From contig NZ_PPRM01000095.1 in assembly GCF_002902665.1 (NCBI RefSeq), positions 1 through 57,076 on the forward strand: a DNA stretch of 57,076 bases, read 5' to 3'. Below, piece after piece: positions 10,587 through 18,887 of this stretch. A model generated the notes under the pieces. It saw only the letters and a list, made by a program, of their open reading frames with translations. It did no database searches and was not told where the DNA came from. The translations under genes were made by a program, and so were the position numbers. Numbering within the stretch: position 1 is the first letter of the stretch; each line of letters begins with the position of its first letter. This DNA comes from Macrococcoides caseolyticum (GTDB lineage: Bacteria; Bacillota; Bacilli; Staphylococcales; Staphylococcaceae).

Positions 10587-10614
10587 TTCAAAATATATTA
10601 GGTTATGATAAAAT
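10587..10614 (+). promoter_or_regulatory. Probable plsC-like gene promoter
   Basis: TTCAAA at 10587-10592 and TAAAAT at 10609-10614 are separated by 16 bases, with an AAAGGAG ribosome binding site about 20 bases downstream. Confidence 0.4.
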
Positions 10615-10643
10615 ATAAATATTCTATATAAAAGGAGTGCCAT

Positions 10644-11240
10644 ATGTATCAATTCATTTCTCGAATCATCTTCTTCTTTGTTAAAATATTAAACAAGTTA
10701 AAGGTTTCAGACAAACATCATCTTCCTGAAGATGAAGCATTTATCGTGACATGTAACCATGAAAGTATGGTGGAGATTATAATGCTCGCAATGAGTCTAT
10801 ATCCGTTAGAAATTCATTATATGGCGAAGCAGGAACTGTTTAAGGCACCACTATTAAATCGATTTTTTAGATCTGTTAATGCATTTCCTGTGAATAGAGA
10901 AAACCCAGGACCATCTACGTTAAAGATACCTGTTAAGCTGATAAAAGAAGGTAAGATTGTTGGTATCTTCCCGAGTGGACAACGCAATAATGCAGCACCG
11001 ATGAAAAAGGGAGCTGCGACGATTGCTGTACTATCAAAAAGTACGATTGTTCCTGCGGCTTACACAGGACCACTTAAATTTCGTGATGTAATATTTAAGA
11101 GACAAAAATGCTGGATTAAGTTTGGAGCACCCATTGATAGTACTACATATTTATCCCAGTATAATAAAACTGAAGCAATAGAAAAGATTACTCAGCAACT
11201 TGAAAAAAGCACAAAATCAATTATAGTAACAATGAAATAA
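10644..11240 (+). CDS. plsC: PlsC-like lysophospholipid/glycerol-phosphate acyltransferase
   Basis: A 198-aa acyltransferase-fold protein of the PlsC (LPLAT) family, probably acting on lysophospholipids at the inner face of the membrane. A hydrophobic N-terminus (residues 4-16) is followed by block I NHESMVE (His39 to Glu44), block II with FPVNR (81-85) and block III FPSGQR (109-114). The usual motifs are NHxxxxD and FPEGTR, so the acidic catalytic partner is Glu instead of Asp, and the substrate-binding Glu is Ser. The overall fold and spacing are retained, so it is probably an active enzyme with a different acceptor, but substrate is not settled. It is monocistronic with a strong terminator. 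Confidence 0.75.
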   Translation: MYQFISRIIFFFVKILNKLKVSDKHHLPEDEAFIVTCNHESMVEIIMLAMSLYPLEIHYMAKQELFKAPLLNRFFRSVNAFPVNRENPGPSTLKIPVKLIKEGKIVGIFPSGQRNNAAPMKKGAATIAVLSKSTIVPAAYTGPLKFRDVIFKRQKCWIKFGAPIDSTTYLSQYNKTEAIEKITQQLEKSTKSIIVTMK

Positions 11241-11282
11241 CACAAAAGCGGAATGATCTACAGATCATTCCGCTTTTGTGTT
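11239..11282. terminator. Bidirectional terminator after the plsC-like gene
   Basis: A perfect 21-base inverted repeat (11239-11259 and 11262-11282) with a 2-base loop begins at the stop codon. An AAAA/TTTT run is built into the outer stem. It also faces the small minus-strand gene ending at 11288. Confidence 0.85.
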
Positions 11283-11287
11283 ACAAG

Positions 11288-11500
11288 CTAAGCTTTATAA
11301 TAATAAGTTTCAATATCATCTGGATAGATAAATTCTAGCTTGATCACCTGTTCATCATCTGATCGATGCATGCGCTTATAGAATTCATTTCTGGCTTGAT
11401 TGATATAACGAACCTTCTCACACTCATTCTGGATTATTTTATATTCTGTATGTTCTTGAGATGTGTCAGGATAAGAAGCTTTAAGCAATATAACTCCCAT
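11288..11500 (-). CDS. Small uncharacterised protein, 70 aa
   Basis: I do not recognise a family. The 70-aa product is charged, with a mix of Lys/Arg and Asp/Glu, no membrane segment, one Cys (in NECEKV) and an aromatic C-terminus ending YYYKA. The coding call rests on a well-placed AAGGTG ribosome binding site before the ATG, on tight packing between two terminators, and on a similar orientation of the next small gene. It could be a lineage-specific housekeeping peptide. Confidence 0.6.
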   Translation of the reverse strand: MGVILLKASYPDTSQEHTEYKIIQNECEKVRYINQARNEFYKRMHRSDDEQVIKLEFIYPDDIETYYYKA

Positions 11501-11565
11501 AATTCACACCTTCTTCCTATTTTATATCTGTATTAAGAACATACCCTTTAAACAAAATAATCAAA

Positions 11566-11596
11566 CAAAAAAGAAACAACCTATGCAGTTGTTTCT
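11566..11596 (-). terminator. Terminator of the 68-aa gene
   Basis: On the minus strand AGAAACAAC (11588-11596) pairs with GTTGTTTCT (11572-11580), followed by TTTTTT. The hairpin overlaps the stop codon of the gene ending at 11581. Confidence 0.75.
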
Positions 11597-11787
11597 CCTG
11601 TTCTATGGTCGTTATTGAAAAGTTCATCTTCTAATTGTTTTAATGTAAGATATGTGGCTTCATCCAGTGATGAAACAGCTGCTTCATCTTCAAAAAGGGA
11701 TTCGATCGTTGCAATATCGATGTCTGTTGCCGTAGAAATCTGATATGCAGTTAATTTACCTTTAAAAAGTTGTGGCAATATTTGCAT
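11581..11787 (-). CDS. Small helical protein with an HTH-like pattern, 68 aa
   Basis: Function unknown. The 68-aa acidic protein contains LTAYQISTATDIDIATIESLFEDEAAVSSLDEATYLTL. This resembles the helix-turn-helix spacing of small Cro/C1-type repressors (a recognition-helix-like segment followed by a loop and a third helix), but the match is weak and the basic residues expected for DNA binding are few. The ribosome binding site GAGGGTG is well placed, and the gene has its own terminator, so it is likely expressed. No toxin partner is adjacent. Confidence 0.6.
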   Translation of the reverse strand: MQILPQLFKGKLTAYQISTATDIDIATIESLFEDEAAVSSLDEATYLTLKQLEDELFNNDHRTGETTA

Positions 11788-11955
11788 AAAATCACCCTCA
11801 TTGTTTGTATTAACTTATTATATAATATTTTCGCATATAAATAAAGATGTTTAAGAGTATTCGAATATATAATTGACGTGCCTACTTTATTTATTTAAAG
11901 AGATAATACATTAAACTGGTAGCTTGATACTTAATCATAACTTTCACAAAATCTA

Positions 11956-11984
11956 TTGTACTCCTAATACGTATTCGATATAAT
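11956..11984 (+). promoter_or_regulatory. hutH promoter
   Basis: TTGTAC at 11956-11961 and TATAAT at 11979-11984 have an ideal 17-base spacer. The interval 11788-12031 holds nothing else that I recognise. Confidence 0.6.
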
Positions 11985-12031
11985 TCATTTGTTAGAATTA
12001 TTAGAAAATTATAACAAAAGGGGATGATGTA

Positions 12032-13534
12032 ATGAACTTAGTTTTAAATGGGCAAGATTTAACAATTGAATCGATTAAGATTTTAATTGCTCAAGATCAG
12101 AATGTCGAAATTTGTGAAGAAGCATTATCACGCGTTAAACAAAGCAGAAAAATTGTTGATGATATTATTGCCGATCAAGAGACAATCTATGGTATTACGA
12201 CGGGGTTCGGATTATTTAGTGATGTACTTATTGATCAGGATAAATACGAGGATCTGCAGCTCAATTTAATACGATCACATGCATGTGGCATAGGGGAACC
12301 GTTTAATGATGACGTAGCGCTTGTAATGATGATCTTAAGATTAAATACGATGTTAAAAGGACATTCTGGAGTAAGCACTGCACTTGTTGAACAGCTTGTC
12401 TTTTTCATCAATCAACGTATTTTCCCGGTTATACCAGCGCAGGGTTCTTTAGGAGCTTCAGGAGACTTAGCGCCTTTATCACATTTAGCGTTAGCATTAG
12501 TTGGAGAAGGGGAAGTAATCTATAAAGGGGTGAGACAAGAAAGTAGTAAAGTGTTACAGTCACTGAATCGTGCACCGCATACGTTACAGGCGAAAGAAGG
12601 GCTTGCACTGATCAACGGTACACAAGCAATGACAAGTCAAGGTGTGATTAATTATATTGAAGCGGAACAATTAGCGTATGATGCTGAATGGATTGCTGCG
12701 CTCACGCACCAGGCACTGAATGGCATCGTCGATGCATATGATGCGCACGTACATATTGTTAGAAATTCAAAAGAGCAGTTAAGCGTTGCAAATAGAATGC
12801 TAGACTGGCTGGAAGGCTCATCATTAACAACGCGTCAAGGCGAATTAAGAGTTCAAGATGCTTATTCATTAAGATGTATTCCTCAAATCCATGGTGCGAG
12901 TTTTCAAGTACTGAACTATGCTAAAGAAAAGCTGGAATGTGAAATGAATGCTGCGAATGATAATCCGCTCATCTTTGATAAAGGTGATGAAACGCTTGTT
13001 ATTTCAGGAGGAAACTTCCATGGTCAGCCCGTTGCATTTGCACTAGATTTCTTGAAGATAGGTGTAAGTGAGCTCTCAAATGTCTCAGAACGTCGTATAG
13101 AAAGGCTTGTTAACCCACAGTTAAATGGCGATCTTCCTGCATTTTTAAGTCCACATCCAGGTCTCCAGAGTGGTGCGATGATTATGCAATATGCTGCTGC
13201 AAGTCTAGTTTCTGAAAATAAGACATTGGCGCATCCTGCAAGTGTAGATTCTATTCCTTCATCTGCCAATCAGGAGGATCATGTGTCAATGGGTACGATT
13301 GCTTCGCGCCATGGGTATCAGATTGTAGAGAATGTCAGGAATGTACTTGCCATAGAATGTGTGATTGCACTGCAGGCAGTAGAATTAAAGGGTGTAGACA
13401 AGCTATCACCGAAAACGAAGAAGAAATACGAAGAATATCGAGAGTTTGTCCCATCGATAACAGAAGATAGACAGTTTCATAAAGATATCAAAGTCGTGTC
13501 CGATTACTTGAAACAATCAGCATATAAAAAATAG
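12032..13534 (+). CDS. hutH: Histidine ammonia-lyase
   Basis: First enzyme of histidine degradation (500 aa), converting histidine to urocanate and ammonia in the cytosol. The Ala142-Ser143-Gly144 triad that cyclises to the MIO electrophile lies in [14 protein letters not shown]. The catalytic Tyr53 lies in IYGITTGFG. The family's [14 protein letters not shown] (with VQDAYS) and GGNFHGQP segments are present. The start follows AAAGGGGATG. The rest of the pathway (hutU, hutI, hutG) is not in this window, and neighbours are unrelated. Length and motifs support an intact enzyme. Confidence 0.94.
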   Translation: MNLVLNGQDLTIESIKILIAQDQNVEICEEALSRVKQSRKIVDDIIADQETIYGITTGFGLFSDVLIDQDKYEDLQLNLIRSHACGIGEPFNDDVALVMMILRLNTMLKGHSGVSTALVEQLVFFINQRIFPVIPAQGSLGASGDLAPLSHLALALVGEGEVIYKGVRQESSKVLQSLNRAPHTLQAKEGLALINGTQAMTSQGVINYIEAEQLAYDAEWIAALTHQALNGIVDAYDAHVHIVRNSKEQLSVANRMLDWLEGSSLTTRQGELRVQDAYSLRCIPQIHGASFQVLNYAKEKLECEMNAANDNPLIFDKGDETLVISGGNFHGQPVAFALDFLKIGVSELSNVSERRIERLVNPQLNGDLPAFLSPHPGLQSGAMIMQYAAASLVSENKTLAHPASVDSIPSSANQEDHVSMGTIASRHGYQIVENVRNVLAIECVIALQAVELKGVDKLSPKTKKKYEEYREFVPSITEDRQFHKDIKVVSDYLKQSAYKK

Positions 13535-13560
13535 TTCAAGAGTGCCTTGAACTATTTTTA
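13526..13560. terminator. hutH terminator
   Basis: AAAAATAGTTCAAG (13527-13540) and CTTGAACTATTTTT (13546-13559) form a 14-base inverted repeat with a 5-base loop. It also lies downstream of gltP on the other strand. Confidence 0.9.
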
Positions 13561-13573
13561 TAACATTAAATTT

Positions 13574-14884
13574 TTATTTATTTACATATGTTTCGTAATA
13601 CTTACGACTTTTTTCATAATCAAGACGGTTTTCCCATCTTGCAATGACTAGTGTTGATAAAGAGTTGCCGACTACGTTGACAACTGTACGCATCATATCT
13701 AAGATACGGTCAATACCAATAATCAATGCTAGTCCTTCAGGGTGAATATTCATTGCTGTTAAAGTCGTAATCAGAACGACGATTGATGTACCTGGTACAG
13801 CAGCCATACCTTTAGATGTCAGCATCAATGTTAATAATAATACAAGTTGTTCGGTCACTGATAAATGAACACCATACATTTGAGCGATTGTAAGTGCTGC
13901 AATAGATTGATACAATGCTGAACCATCAAGGTTGAATGTATAACCTGTCGGTATAACAAAAGACACGATTTCTTTCGGTGCACCAAATTTCTCCATCTTG
14001 TCCATGATGACAGGCAATACAGTCTCTGAACTTGACGTTGAGAATGCAAGCAGTAACTCGTCCTTTAATATGCGCAATAGGTGGAAGATATTGATCTTAC
14101 ACATTGCTGCAACAGCACCGAGCACGACGATAATGAAAAATACCATTGACCCTGCAACAACAAGTGCTAGCTTTCCAAGTGGAATTAATGCACCTAACCC
14201 TAAATTGATGATTGTTACTGCCATAAATGCAAATACACCAATTGGTGCATATTTCATGATTTGATTCGTCATCCAGAAGATAACATCTAAGAAGCCATCA
14301 AAGAAAGCACGTACTGGATCACCTTTTTTACCAATTGCAGCTAAACCAAGACCGAAGAATACCGAGAAGAAGATAACCGGTAATAATTGACCCTGTGCCA
14401 TAGAATCAATAATGTTCGTCGGAATAATATTAACGATTGTATCAATCATATGATTACCATATGTGGACTCTGCAGCAGCTTCTGCATTTGTCGTATACTT
14501 TGTTACATCACCTTTAGGTAATAGATCTTTATTGATACCGGCACCTGGTTTAAAGATATTTGCAAATATAATCCCTAGACCAATTGCTAATGTCGTAATA
14601 ATTTCAAAGTACAGTAACGTTTTCCAGCCGTAACGGCCGACAGTTTTCATGTCACCTGTACCGGCAATGGAAATTACAAGTGAACAGAATACGATCGGTA
14701 CAACAATCATTTTAATAAGATGTAAGAAGATATCACCTAATGGCTGAAAGTAGTTAACGTATTCTTTCTGACCATTAAGTAGAGCGCCGACTACAACGCC
14801 TAATATTAATGCAATTAAAATTTGCATCGGTAAACTTATAAACTTTTTCTTTTTTGGTTTTTTAATTTCTGTAACTGAACTCAT
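13574..14884 (-). CDS. gltP: Dicarboxylate/amino acid:cation symporter (glutamate/aspartate type)
   Basis: DAACS-family membrane transporter (436 aa) with eight expected transmembrane helices and two re-entrant hairpins. The hairpin motif TSSSETVLP, the helix 7 motif NLDGS, the second hairpin GMAAVPGTS and the helix 8 motif IDRILDMMRTVVNVVGN are all present. The Arg in DMMRT corresponds to the residue that binds the acidic side chain in GltPh, so glutamate or aspartate uptake is more likely than neutral amino acids. The start follows an AGAGGGATG ribosome binding site. A strong promoter and a cre site lie upstream on the same strand. Confidence 0.9.
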   Translation of the reverse strand: MSSVTEIKKPKKKKFISLPMQILIALILGVVVGALLNGQKEYVNYFQPLGDIFLHLIKMIVVPIVFCSLVISIAGTGDMKTVGRYGWKTLLYFEIITTLAIGLGIIFANIFKPGAGINKDLLPKGDVTKYTTNAEAAAESTYGNHMIDTIVNIIPTNIIDSMAQGQLLPVIFFSVFFGLGLAAIGKKGDPVRAFFDGFLDVIFWMTNQIMKYAPIGVFAFMAVTIINLGLGALIPLGKLALVVAGSMVFFIIVVLGAVAAMCKINIFHLLRILKDELLLAFSTSSSETVLPVIMDKMEKFGAPKEIVSFVIPTGYTFNLDGSALYQSIAALTIAQMYGVHLSVTEQLVLLLTLMLTSKGMAAVPGTSIVVLITTLTAMNIHPEGLALIIGIDRILDMMRTVVNVVGNSLSTLVIARWENRLDYEKSRKYYETYVNK

Positions 14885-14913
14885 ATCATCCCTCTTTTCT
14901 TTCGTACTAATGT

Positions 14914-14942
14914 ATTTTATTTGTTATTGATAAGTCTGTCAA
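14914..14942 (-). promoter_or_regulatory. gltP promoter
   Basis: On the minus strand TTGACA (14942-14937) and TAAAAT (14919-14914) are separated by 17 bases, close to the sigma-A consensus. The ATG lies 30 bases downstream. Confidence 0.75.
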
Positions 14943-15080
14943 TTTAATTATTTACTAATTGTCAGAAAATTTAAGTAGTCATTATGTTTTAATAATGACG
15001 TAATTGTGCACTCAGTGAACTTTAAGAATATTCTCTGAAAGTATATTAAATATACATTTAATAACGTTTTTTAAAAAAGA

Positions 15081-15094
15081 TGTAAACGCTATCA
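15081..15094. promoter_or_regulatory. cre (CcpA) site far upstream of gltP
   Basis: TGTAAACGCTATCA matches the 14-base cre consensus TGWAANCGNTNWCA at every position. It is about 140 bases upstream of the gltP -35, an activator-like or looping distance rather than a classical repression position. Confidence 0.5.
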
Positions 15095-15142
15095 CAAAAT
15101 GTATTGTTTGTTTAATATAGTTTATCTTTGATTAGATGCTAT

Positions 15143-15174
15143 AAAAAACTATTCCGGGTACCGAAATAGTTTTA
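15143..15174 (-). terminator. osmC terminator
   Basis: On the minus strand AAACTATTTCGG pairs with CCGGAATAGTTT across a 3-base loop and is followed by a T run. It lies 12 bases beyond the osmC stop. Confidence 0.85.
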
Positions 15175-15185
15175 TGAGCAAATTA

Positions 15186-15632
15186 CTATATTAATATATT
15201 ATTATTTAAATAAATATTTTCAATTGAAACTTCAACATTACCTTTTAGAGCACGTGTAATCATACAACTTTCTTCAGATTTATTAACATATCTTACAATT
15301 TTTTTCTCGTCTATTTGTGCTGTGCTGATCAAATAGACTTTGTAAGTAATACTTTCATACGTTAATACTTGTTTTTCGTTATTAATCGTCGCGCTAGCAT
15401 CCACATAATCTATTTCTACTGGAATATTATTACGTTCAAACATAGAACTTAATGTTATGGTAAAGCATGTAACTGCAGAAGATAAAAGCATCTCATCTGG
15501 ATTGGTACCGATATCAGGTCCATCCATTTCTTTCGGTATTGATATTTTAGACTTAAGGTTTCTGTTTTCTATCGTACCGACACCGTGATAGCCACCTGCA
15601 AATTTAGCTTTACAGTTAAATGTATGTTTCAT
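15186..15632 (-). CDS. OsmC/Ohr family protein
   Basis: A 148-aa cytosolic protein of the OsmC/Ohr thiol peroxidase superfamily, which reduces organic hydroperoxides. The two reactive cysteines lie in SSAVTCFT and ESCMITRAL, at the usual positions. The frame stays open 43 codons upstream, but the start at 15632 is chosen because GGAGAG lies 7 bases before this ATG and MKHTFNCKAKFAGG matches the family's N-terminus. It lies only 31 bases downstream of the rpsD terminator, so it depends on read-through or on a promoter inside that hairpin region. Whether it is Ohr-like, OsmC-like or a YhfA-like subgroup is unsettled. Confidence 0.85.
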   Translation of the reverse strand: MKHTFNCKAKFAGGYHGVGTIENRNLKSKISIPKEMDGPDIGTNPDEMLLSSAVTCFTITLSSMFERNNIPVEIDYVDASATINNEKQVLTYESITYKVYLISTAQIDEKKIVRYVNKSEESCMITRALKGNVEVSIENIYLNNNILI

Positions 15633-15663
15633 TTTACACTCTCCTTCTATATCCACATAAAAC

Positions 15664-15705
15664 AAAAAAACGAACACTTCAGAATCATTGTTTCTGAAGT
15701 GTTCG
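15664..15705 (-). terminator. rpsD terminator
   Basis: Perfect 14-base arms CGAACACTTCAGAA (15671-15684) and TTCTGAAGTGTTCG (15692-15705) are followed on the minus strand by seven T. Confidence 0.92.
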
Positions 15706-15741
15706 GAATAGTAGAAAGACGATAGTCTTTCAAAGCACTTA

Positions 15742-16344
15742 TTAACGTGAGTAGTACTCAACGATTAATTGTTCGTTAATTTCAGCAGATAATTCGCTAC
15801 GTTCTGGAACGCGTACGAATGTACCTTCTAATTTATCAGCGTCGAATGTTAAGTATTCAGGAACGTGGTTCGATAACTCAACTGATTCAGCGATGATGTT
15901 TAATTTTTGTGATTTTTCACGAACTGAAATTACTTGACCAGGTTTTAATTGGTATGATGGGATGTCTACGCGAGCGCCATCTACCATGATGTGACCGTGG
16001 TTAACTAATTGACGTGCTTGACGACGTGTACGTGCTAAACCTAATTGGTATACTACTGCATCTAAACGTGATGCTAAAAGTGCCATGAAGTTAGCACCGT
16101 GGATACCTTTCATTTTACCAGCACGGTCAAAGATAGTGCGGAATTGACGTTCATTGATTCCGTACATGTAACGTAATTTTTGTTTCTCTTGTAATTGTAA
16201 ACCATACTCAGATAATTTTTTACGTTGGTTAGGACCGTGTTGTCCTGGTGCGTAAGGGCGTCTTTCTAATTCTTTACCAGTGCCGCTTAAAGAAATTCCT
16301 AAACGACGAGATTTTTTCCAAGTTGAACCTGTAAAACGAGCCAT
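15742..16344 (-). CDS. rpsD: 30S ribosomal protein S4
   Basis: Primary 16S rRNA-binding protein (200 aa) that nucleates assembly of the small subunit body. It begins [21 protein letters not shown], as in Firmicutes, followed by the S4 RNA-binding domain with [27 protein letters not shown] at about residues 92-118. In Bacillus S4 also represses its own translation through its leader RNA. Here a 176-base structured leader with a matching pairing pattern precedes it. It has its own promoter and terminator. The zinc-binding cysteines of some S4 proteins are absent (this is a C-minus type). Confidence 0.98.
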   Translation of the reverse strand: MARFTGSTWKKSRRLGISLSGTGKELERRPYAPGQHGPNQRKKLSEYGLQLQEKQKLRYMYGINERQFRTIFDRAGKMKGIHGANFMALLASRLDAVVYQLGLARTRRQARQLVNHGHIMVDGARVDIPSYQLKPGQVISVREKSQKLNIIAESVELSNHVPEYLTFDADKLEGTFVRVPERSELSAEINEQLIVEYYSR

Positions 16345-16521
16345 AATGTGACTCCTCCTCTTTTTTGTTTTTTATGTAAAAAACAAAAATATGATAAATG
16401 CCTAATACGATATAGTATCATTCCGTGCCTTCGCCTTATAGCTTCAGTTACACAACACGCCAACATAGGGGATACTATAGCGCGTATTAATATTTATCTG
16501 CTATCTTCGTTTATTCACATA
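16345..16521 (-). promoter_or_regulatory. rpsD leader, probable S4 autoregulatory RNA
   Basis: A 176-base untranslated leader lies between the promoter and rpsD. Positions 16403-16409 and 16411-16419 pair with 16483-16489 and 16471-16479 (TAATACG/CGTATTA and TATAGTATC/GATACTATA), giving a 16-base-pair stem with a small internal bulge. A second AT-rich hairpin lies just before the ribosome binding site GAGGAGG. Bacillus rpsD has a comparable leader bound by S4. Binding here is inferred. Confidence 0.7.
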
Positions 16522-16527
16522 GATTTG

Positions 16528-16556
16528 ATTATAGTGACTTTAGTGTAAGAAGTCAA
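16528..16556 (-). promoter_or_regulatory. rpsD promoter
   Basis: On the minus strand TTGACT (16556-16551) and TATAAT (16533-16528) are separated by 17 bases, nearly consensus, as expected for a ribosomal protein gene. Confidence 0.8.
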
Positions 16557-16558
16557 TA

Positions 16559-17026
16559 TTAATATAGATGTTTTTCAAGAATCTTTACGAATTGTTCAAT
16601 ACCTGCTTGATCTTCTTCTGTAAATCGAGATTTGATTGGGGCATCGATATCGAGAACACCGAATATTTCGCCATCCTTTATAATAGGTACTACGATTTCA
16701 GATTGAGAATTTGCATCGCATGCGATATGACCTGGGAACTGATGAACATCAGAGACAACCATCGTCTTGCGCGCGCTGACTGCACTCCCGCATACACCTT
16801 TCCCAACCGGAATTTGAACACATGCTGGTAATCCCTGAAAAGGTCCTAACTGTAATTGGCCGTCTTTCATCAAATAGAACCCAACCCAGTTTACTTCCTG
16901 TAGAAATGTATTGAGAAGTGCGCTTGCATTGGCAAGATTGCTGATATTATCCTGTTCATCAGTGAGTAGTCCGTCCAGCATTTGTGCGAGCATCGTATAA
17001 TCTTTAATCGGTGTTTGATCGAACAT
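16559..17026 (-). CDS. msrC: GAF-domain free methionine-(R)-sulfoxide reductase
   Basis: A 155-aa single GAF-domain enzyme that reduces free methionine-R-sulfoxide in the cytosol. The three conserved cysteines are Cys69 (PACVQ), Cys79 (GVCG) and Cys103 (HIACD), matching the catalytic and resolving positions of the fRMsr family. The SQSEIVVPI segment is typical too. A GGAGGGA ribosome binding site precedes the ATG. It lies back to back with ezrA and upstream of rpsD on the same strand; the GAF gene next to rpsD is conserved in staphylococci and Bacillus (ytsP). Confidence 0.9.
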   Translation of the reverse strand: MFDQTPIKDYTMLAQMLDGLLTDEQDNISNLANASALLNTFLQEVNWVGFYLMKDGQLQLGPFQGLPACVQIPVGKGVCGSAVSARKTMVVSDVHQFPGHIACDANSQSEIVVPIIKDGEIFGVLDIDAPIKSRFTEEDQAGIEQFVKILEKHLY

Positions 17027-17126
17027 ATTATTCCCTCCGTAGTTATCAATTTTTATGAATAAAAATAGTTTAACTGATTTGATAAAGAATTAACAAGAAA
17101 TTGTTTTTGAAAAGTACATTTTACGT

Positions 17127-17132
17127 TATAAT
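17127..17132 (+). promoter_or_regulatory. -10 box of the ezrA promoter
   Basis: TATAAT is perfect, but no -35 with standard spacing is clear (TTTTTG or TTTTGA upstream at 16-17 bases). It is 36 bases ahead of the ezrA start. Confidence 0.4.
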
Positions 17133-17167
17133 GATGAGTAGTACTTTGGAGGGAATGAATTTACGTA

Positions 17168-18868
17168 ATGATATATATCATAGTTGGAATCATTGTAGTG
17201 ATATTGATTGCTGTCGGTGTCCTGTTTTATATGAGAAATCAAAGGCGCACGCATATCGAAAGCATTGAAGCAAGAAAGAATGAAGTGAAAAATCTACCGT
17301 TTCAAGATGAACTGGTAAAAATAAAATCATTAAACTTAAAAGGTCAGGCTGCGCTGCACTTTGAGAAGTGGAAGAAAGAGTGGCAGACTGTATTAAATGA
17401 AGATATTAAGGCTTGTGAACTTATTATAAATGATGCGGATGAAGCACTTGATAAATTTAAATTTAAAGAAAGTGAAACTAAGGTTCAAGAAGCGGAACGT
17501 TTGCTTGATCACATAGAGAAAAAGTACGGACAGTCTGTAGAAGAGATTAAAGCGTTTATGAATAAGACTGACGATGATAAGCGCAAGTATGATGCGTGTA
17601 AGATCATTTATAGAGAATCAAAGCGCGACGTTCTTGCTAACCGTCATCAGTATGGGGAATCAGCTGAGCCGCTTGAAGCACAGATTGAGAAGTACGAACC
17701 TCAGATTAATGTGTATCAGACGCTTATTGATGAGGGGAATTACGACGATGCACATATGCATATTAATAGGTTGCATGAAGAAATGTCCCTACTGAAAGAA
17801 GATATGGAAGAAATTCCAGAACTGATCCGTGATGTGCAAAAAGAACTACCTGCACAATTTCAGGATATTAAGTTCGGGTGCAGAGACCTTAAGATTGAAG
17901 GTTATAACATTGAGCATGTTAAAGTAGACAGTACGCTTCAGACGTTGAAAGGGAAGCTGAATCTCGTTGAACCCCTGATTGCAAGACTGGAACTTGACAA
18001 AGCAGAAGAAATCATTAATGAGATTAACGATGCTATTGATGACATGGTCGAGCTCGTTGAACTTGAAGTGAAAGCGAAGAACAATGTAGAATTAACAAAA
18101 GAAGAGATAATAGATCATCTGTTTCATGCTAAAGATACGAACTATATGCTTCGTACAGAGATAGAATATGTTAAAGATACCTATTATATTGATGAAGAAG
18201 CGGTGCAAAATGTGCGTGGCTACGATAATGAGATTCAAAGTTTGATAACAGTGTACGATGAAATATTGATGGAAACTGCGAAATCAAGCATTCGTTATAC
18301 AGAGGTAGAGGATAATCTAAAGTATATTGAATCCCATGTTAAAGTAATCAATGAAAAACAAGAGAAGATACAGAACTACTTGATGAATTTACGTGAAGAT
18401 GAGCAGGAAGCGCAGCATAATGTATTGCATATTCAAAGCAAGAAAGAAGAAGTGTATAGAAAACTGCTTGCTTCAAATCTATCAAGTGTACCTGAACGCT
18501 TTATTATTATGAAAAATGAAATTGATGTTGAGATGCGTGAAGTGCATCAACTTTTTAATAAGCGTCCAATGAATGTAACGCAAGTAAGAGATAAAGTGAA
18601 TAAAGTACTGACAACCATGAATACATTTGAGTCAGAAGCGATGGAAGTGCTGGAGCATGCGCTTTATGCAGAAAAACTAATACAATATGGAAACCGTTAT
18701 CGCAAAGATTCTTCAGACGTTGATAAAGATTTAATCGAAGCAGAACGCTTGTTTAGTAACAATAGATATAAACGCGCAGTAGAAGTTGCTGAGGCGGCGA
18801 TTGAACGTGTAGAACCAGGAGTGACTGAGCGTCTTGAGCAGAATATTCTTCATACAAAGCGCAGATAG
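17168..18868 (+). CDS. ezrA: Septation ring formation regulator EzrA
   Basis: A 566-aa membrane protein that acts on FtsZ and links it to cell-wall synthesis during division. The N-terminus is one membrane span (residues 2-22), and the remainder is long charged coiled coils, including repeated YEPQINVYQ- and VYDEILMETAKSS-like helices. The length equals that of staphylococcal EzrA. The ATG at 17168 aligns with known EzrA N-termini, but its GGAGGG is 14 bases upstream. An in-frame ATT codon lies nearer, so the start is less certain than the gene. The position next to the cysteine desulfurase and thiI is conserved. Confidence 0.94.
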   Translation: MIYIIVGIIVVILIAVGVLFYMRNQRRTHIESIEARKNEVKNLPFQDELVKIKSLNLKGQAALHFEKWKKEWQTVLNEDIKACELIINDADEALDKFKFKESETKVQEAERLLDHIEKKYGQSVEEIKAFMNKTDDDKRKYDACKIIYRESKRDVLANRHQYGESAEPLEAQIEKYEPQINVYQTLIDEGNYDDAHMHINRLHEEMSLLKEDMEEIPELIRDVQKELPAQFQDIKFGCRDLKIEGYNIEHVKVDSTLQTLKGKLNLVEPLIARLELDKAEEIINEINDAIDDMVELVELEVKAKNNVELTKEEIIDHLFHAKDTNYMLRTEIEYVKDTYYIDEEAVQNVRGYDNEIQSLITVYDEILMETAKSSIRYTEVEDNLKYIESHVKVINEKQEKIQNYLMNLREDEQEAQHNVLHIQSKKEEVYRKLLASNLSSVPERFIIMKNEIDVEMREVHQLFNKRPMNVTQVRDKVNKVLTTMNTFESEAMEVLEHALYAEKLIQYGNRYRKDSSDVDKDLIEAERLFSNNRYKRAVEVAEAAIERVEPGVTERLEQNILHTKRR

Positions 18869-18887
18869 AGTATAATGGAACGAATGA

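Larger units (their letters stand above)
14885..15185. other. 301-base intergenic region upstream of gltP
   Basis: This is the longest stretch with neither a gene nor a riboswitch. It holds the gltP promoter (14914-14942), a cre site at 15081-15094 and the osmC terminator at 15143-15174. The remaining AT-rich 138 bases (14943-15080) show no coding frame or clear RNA structure. Confidence 0.6.

Noticed and set aside
16348-16548. 66-aa plus-strand frame upstream of rpsD
   Set aside because: It lies across the rpsD leader and promoter, which explain the sequence better.
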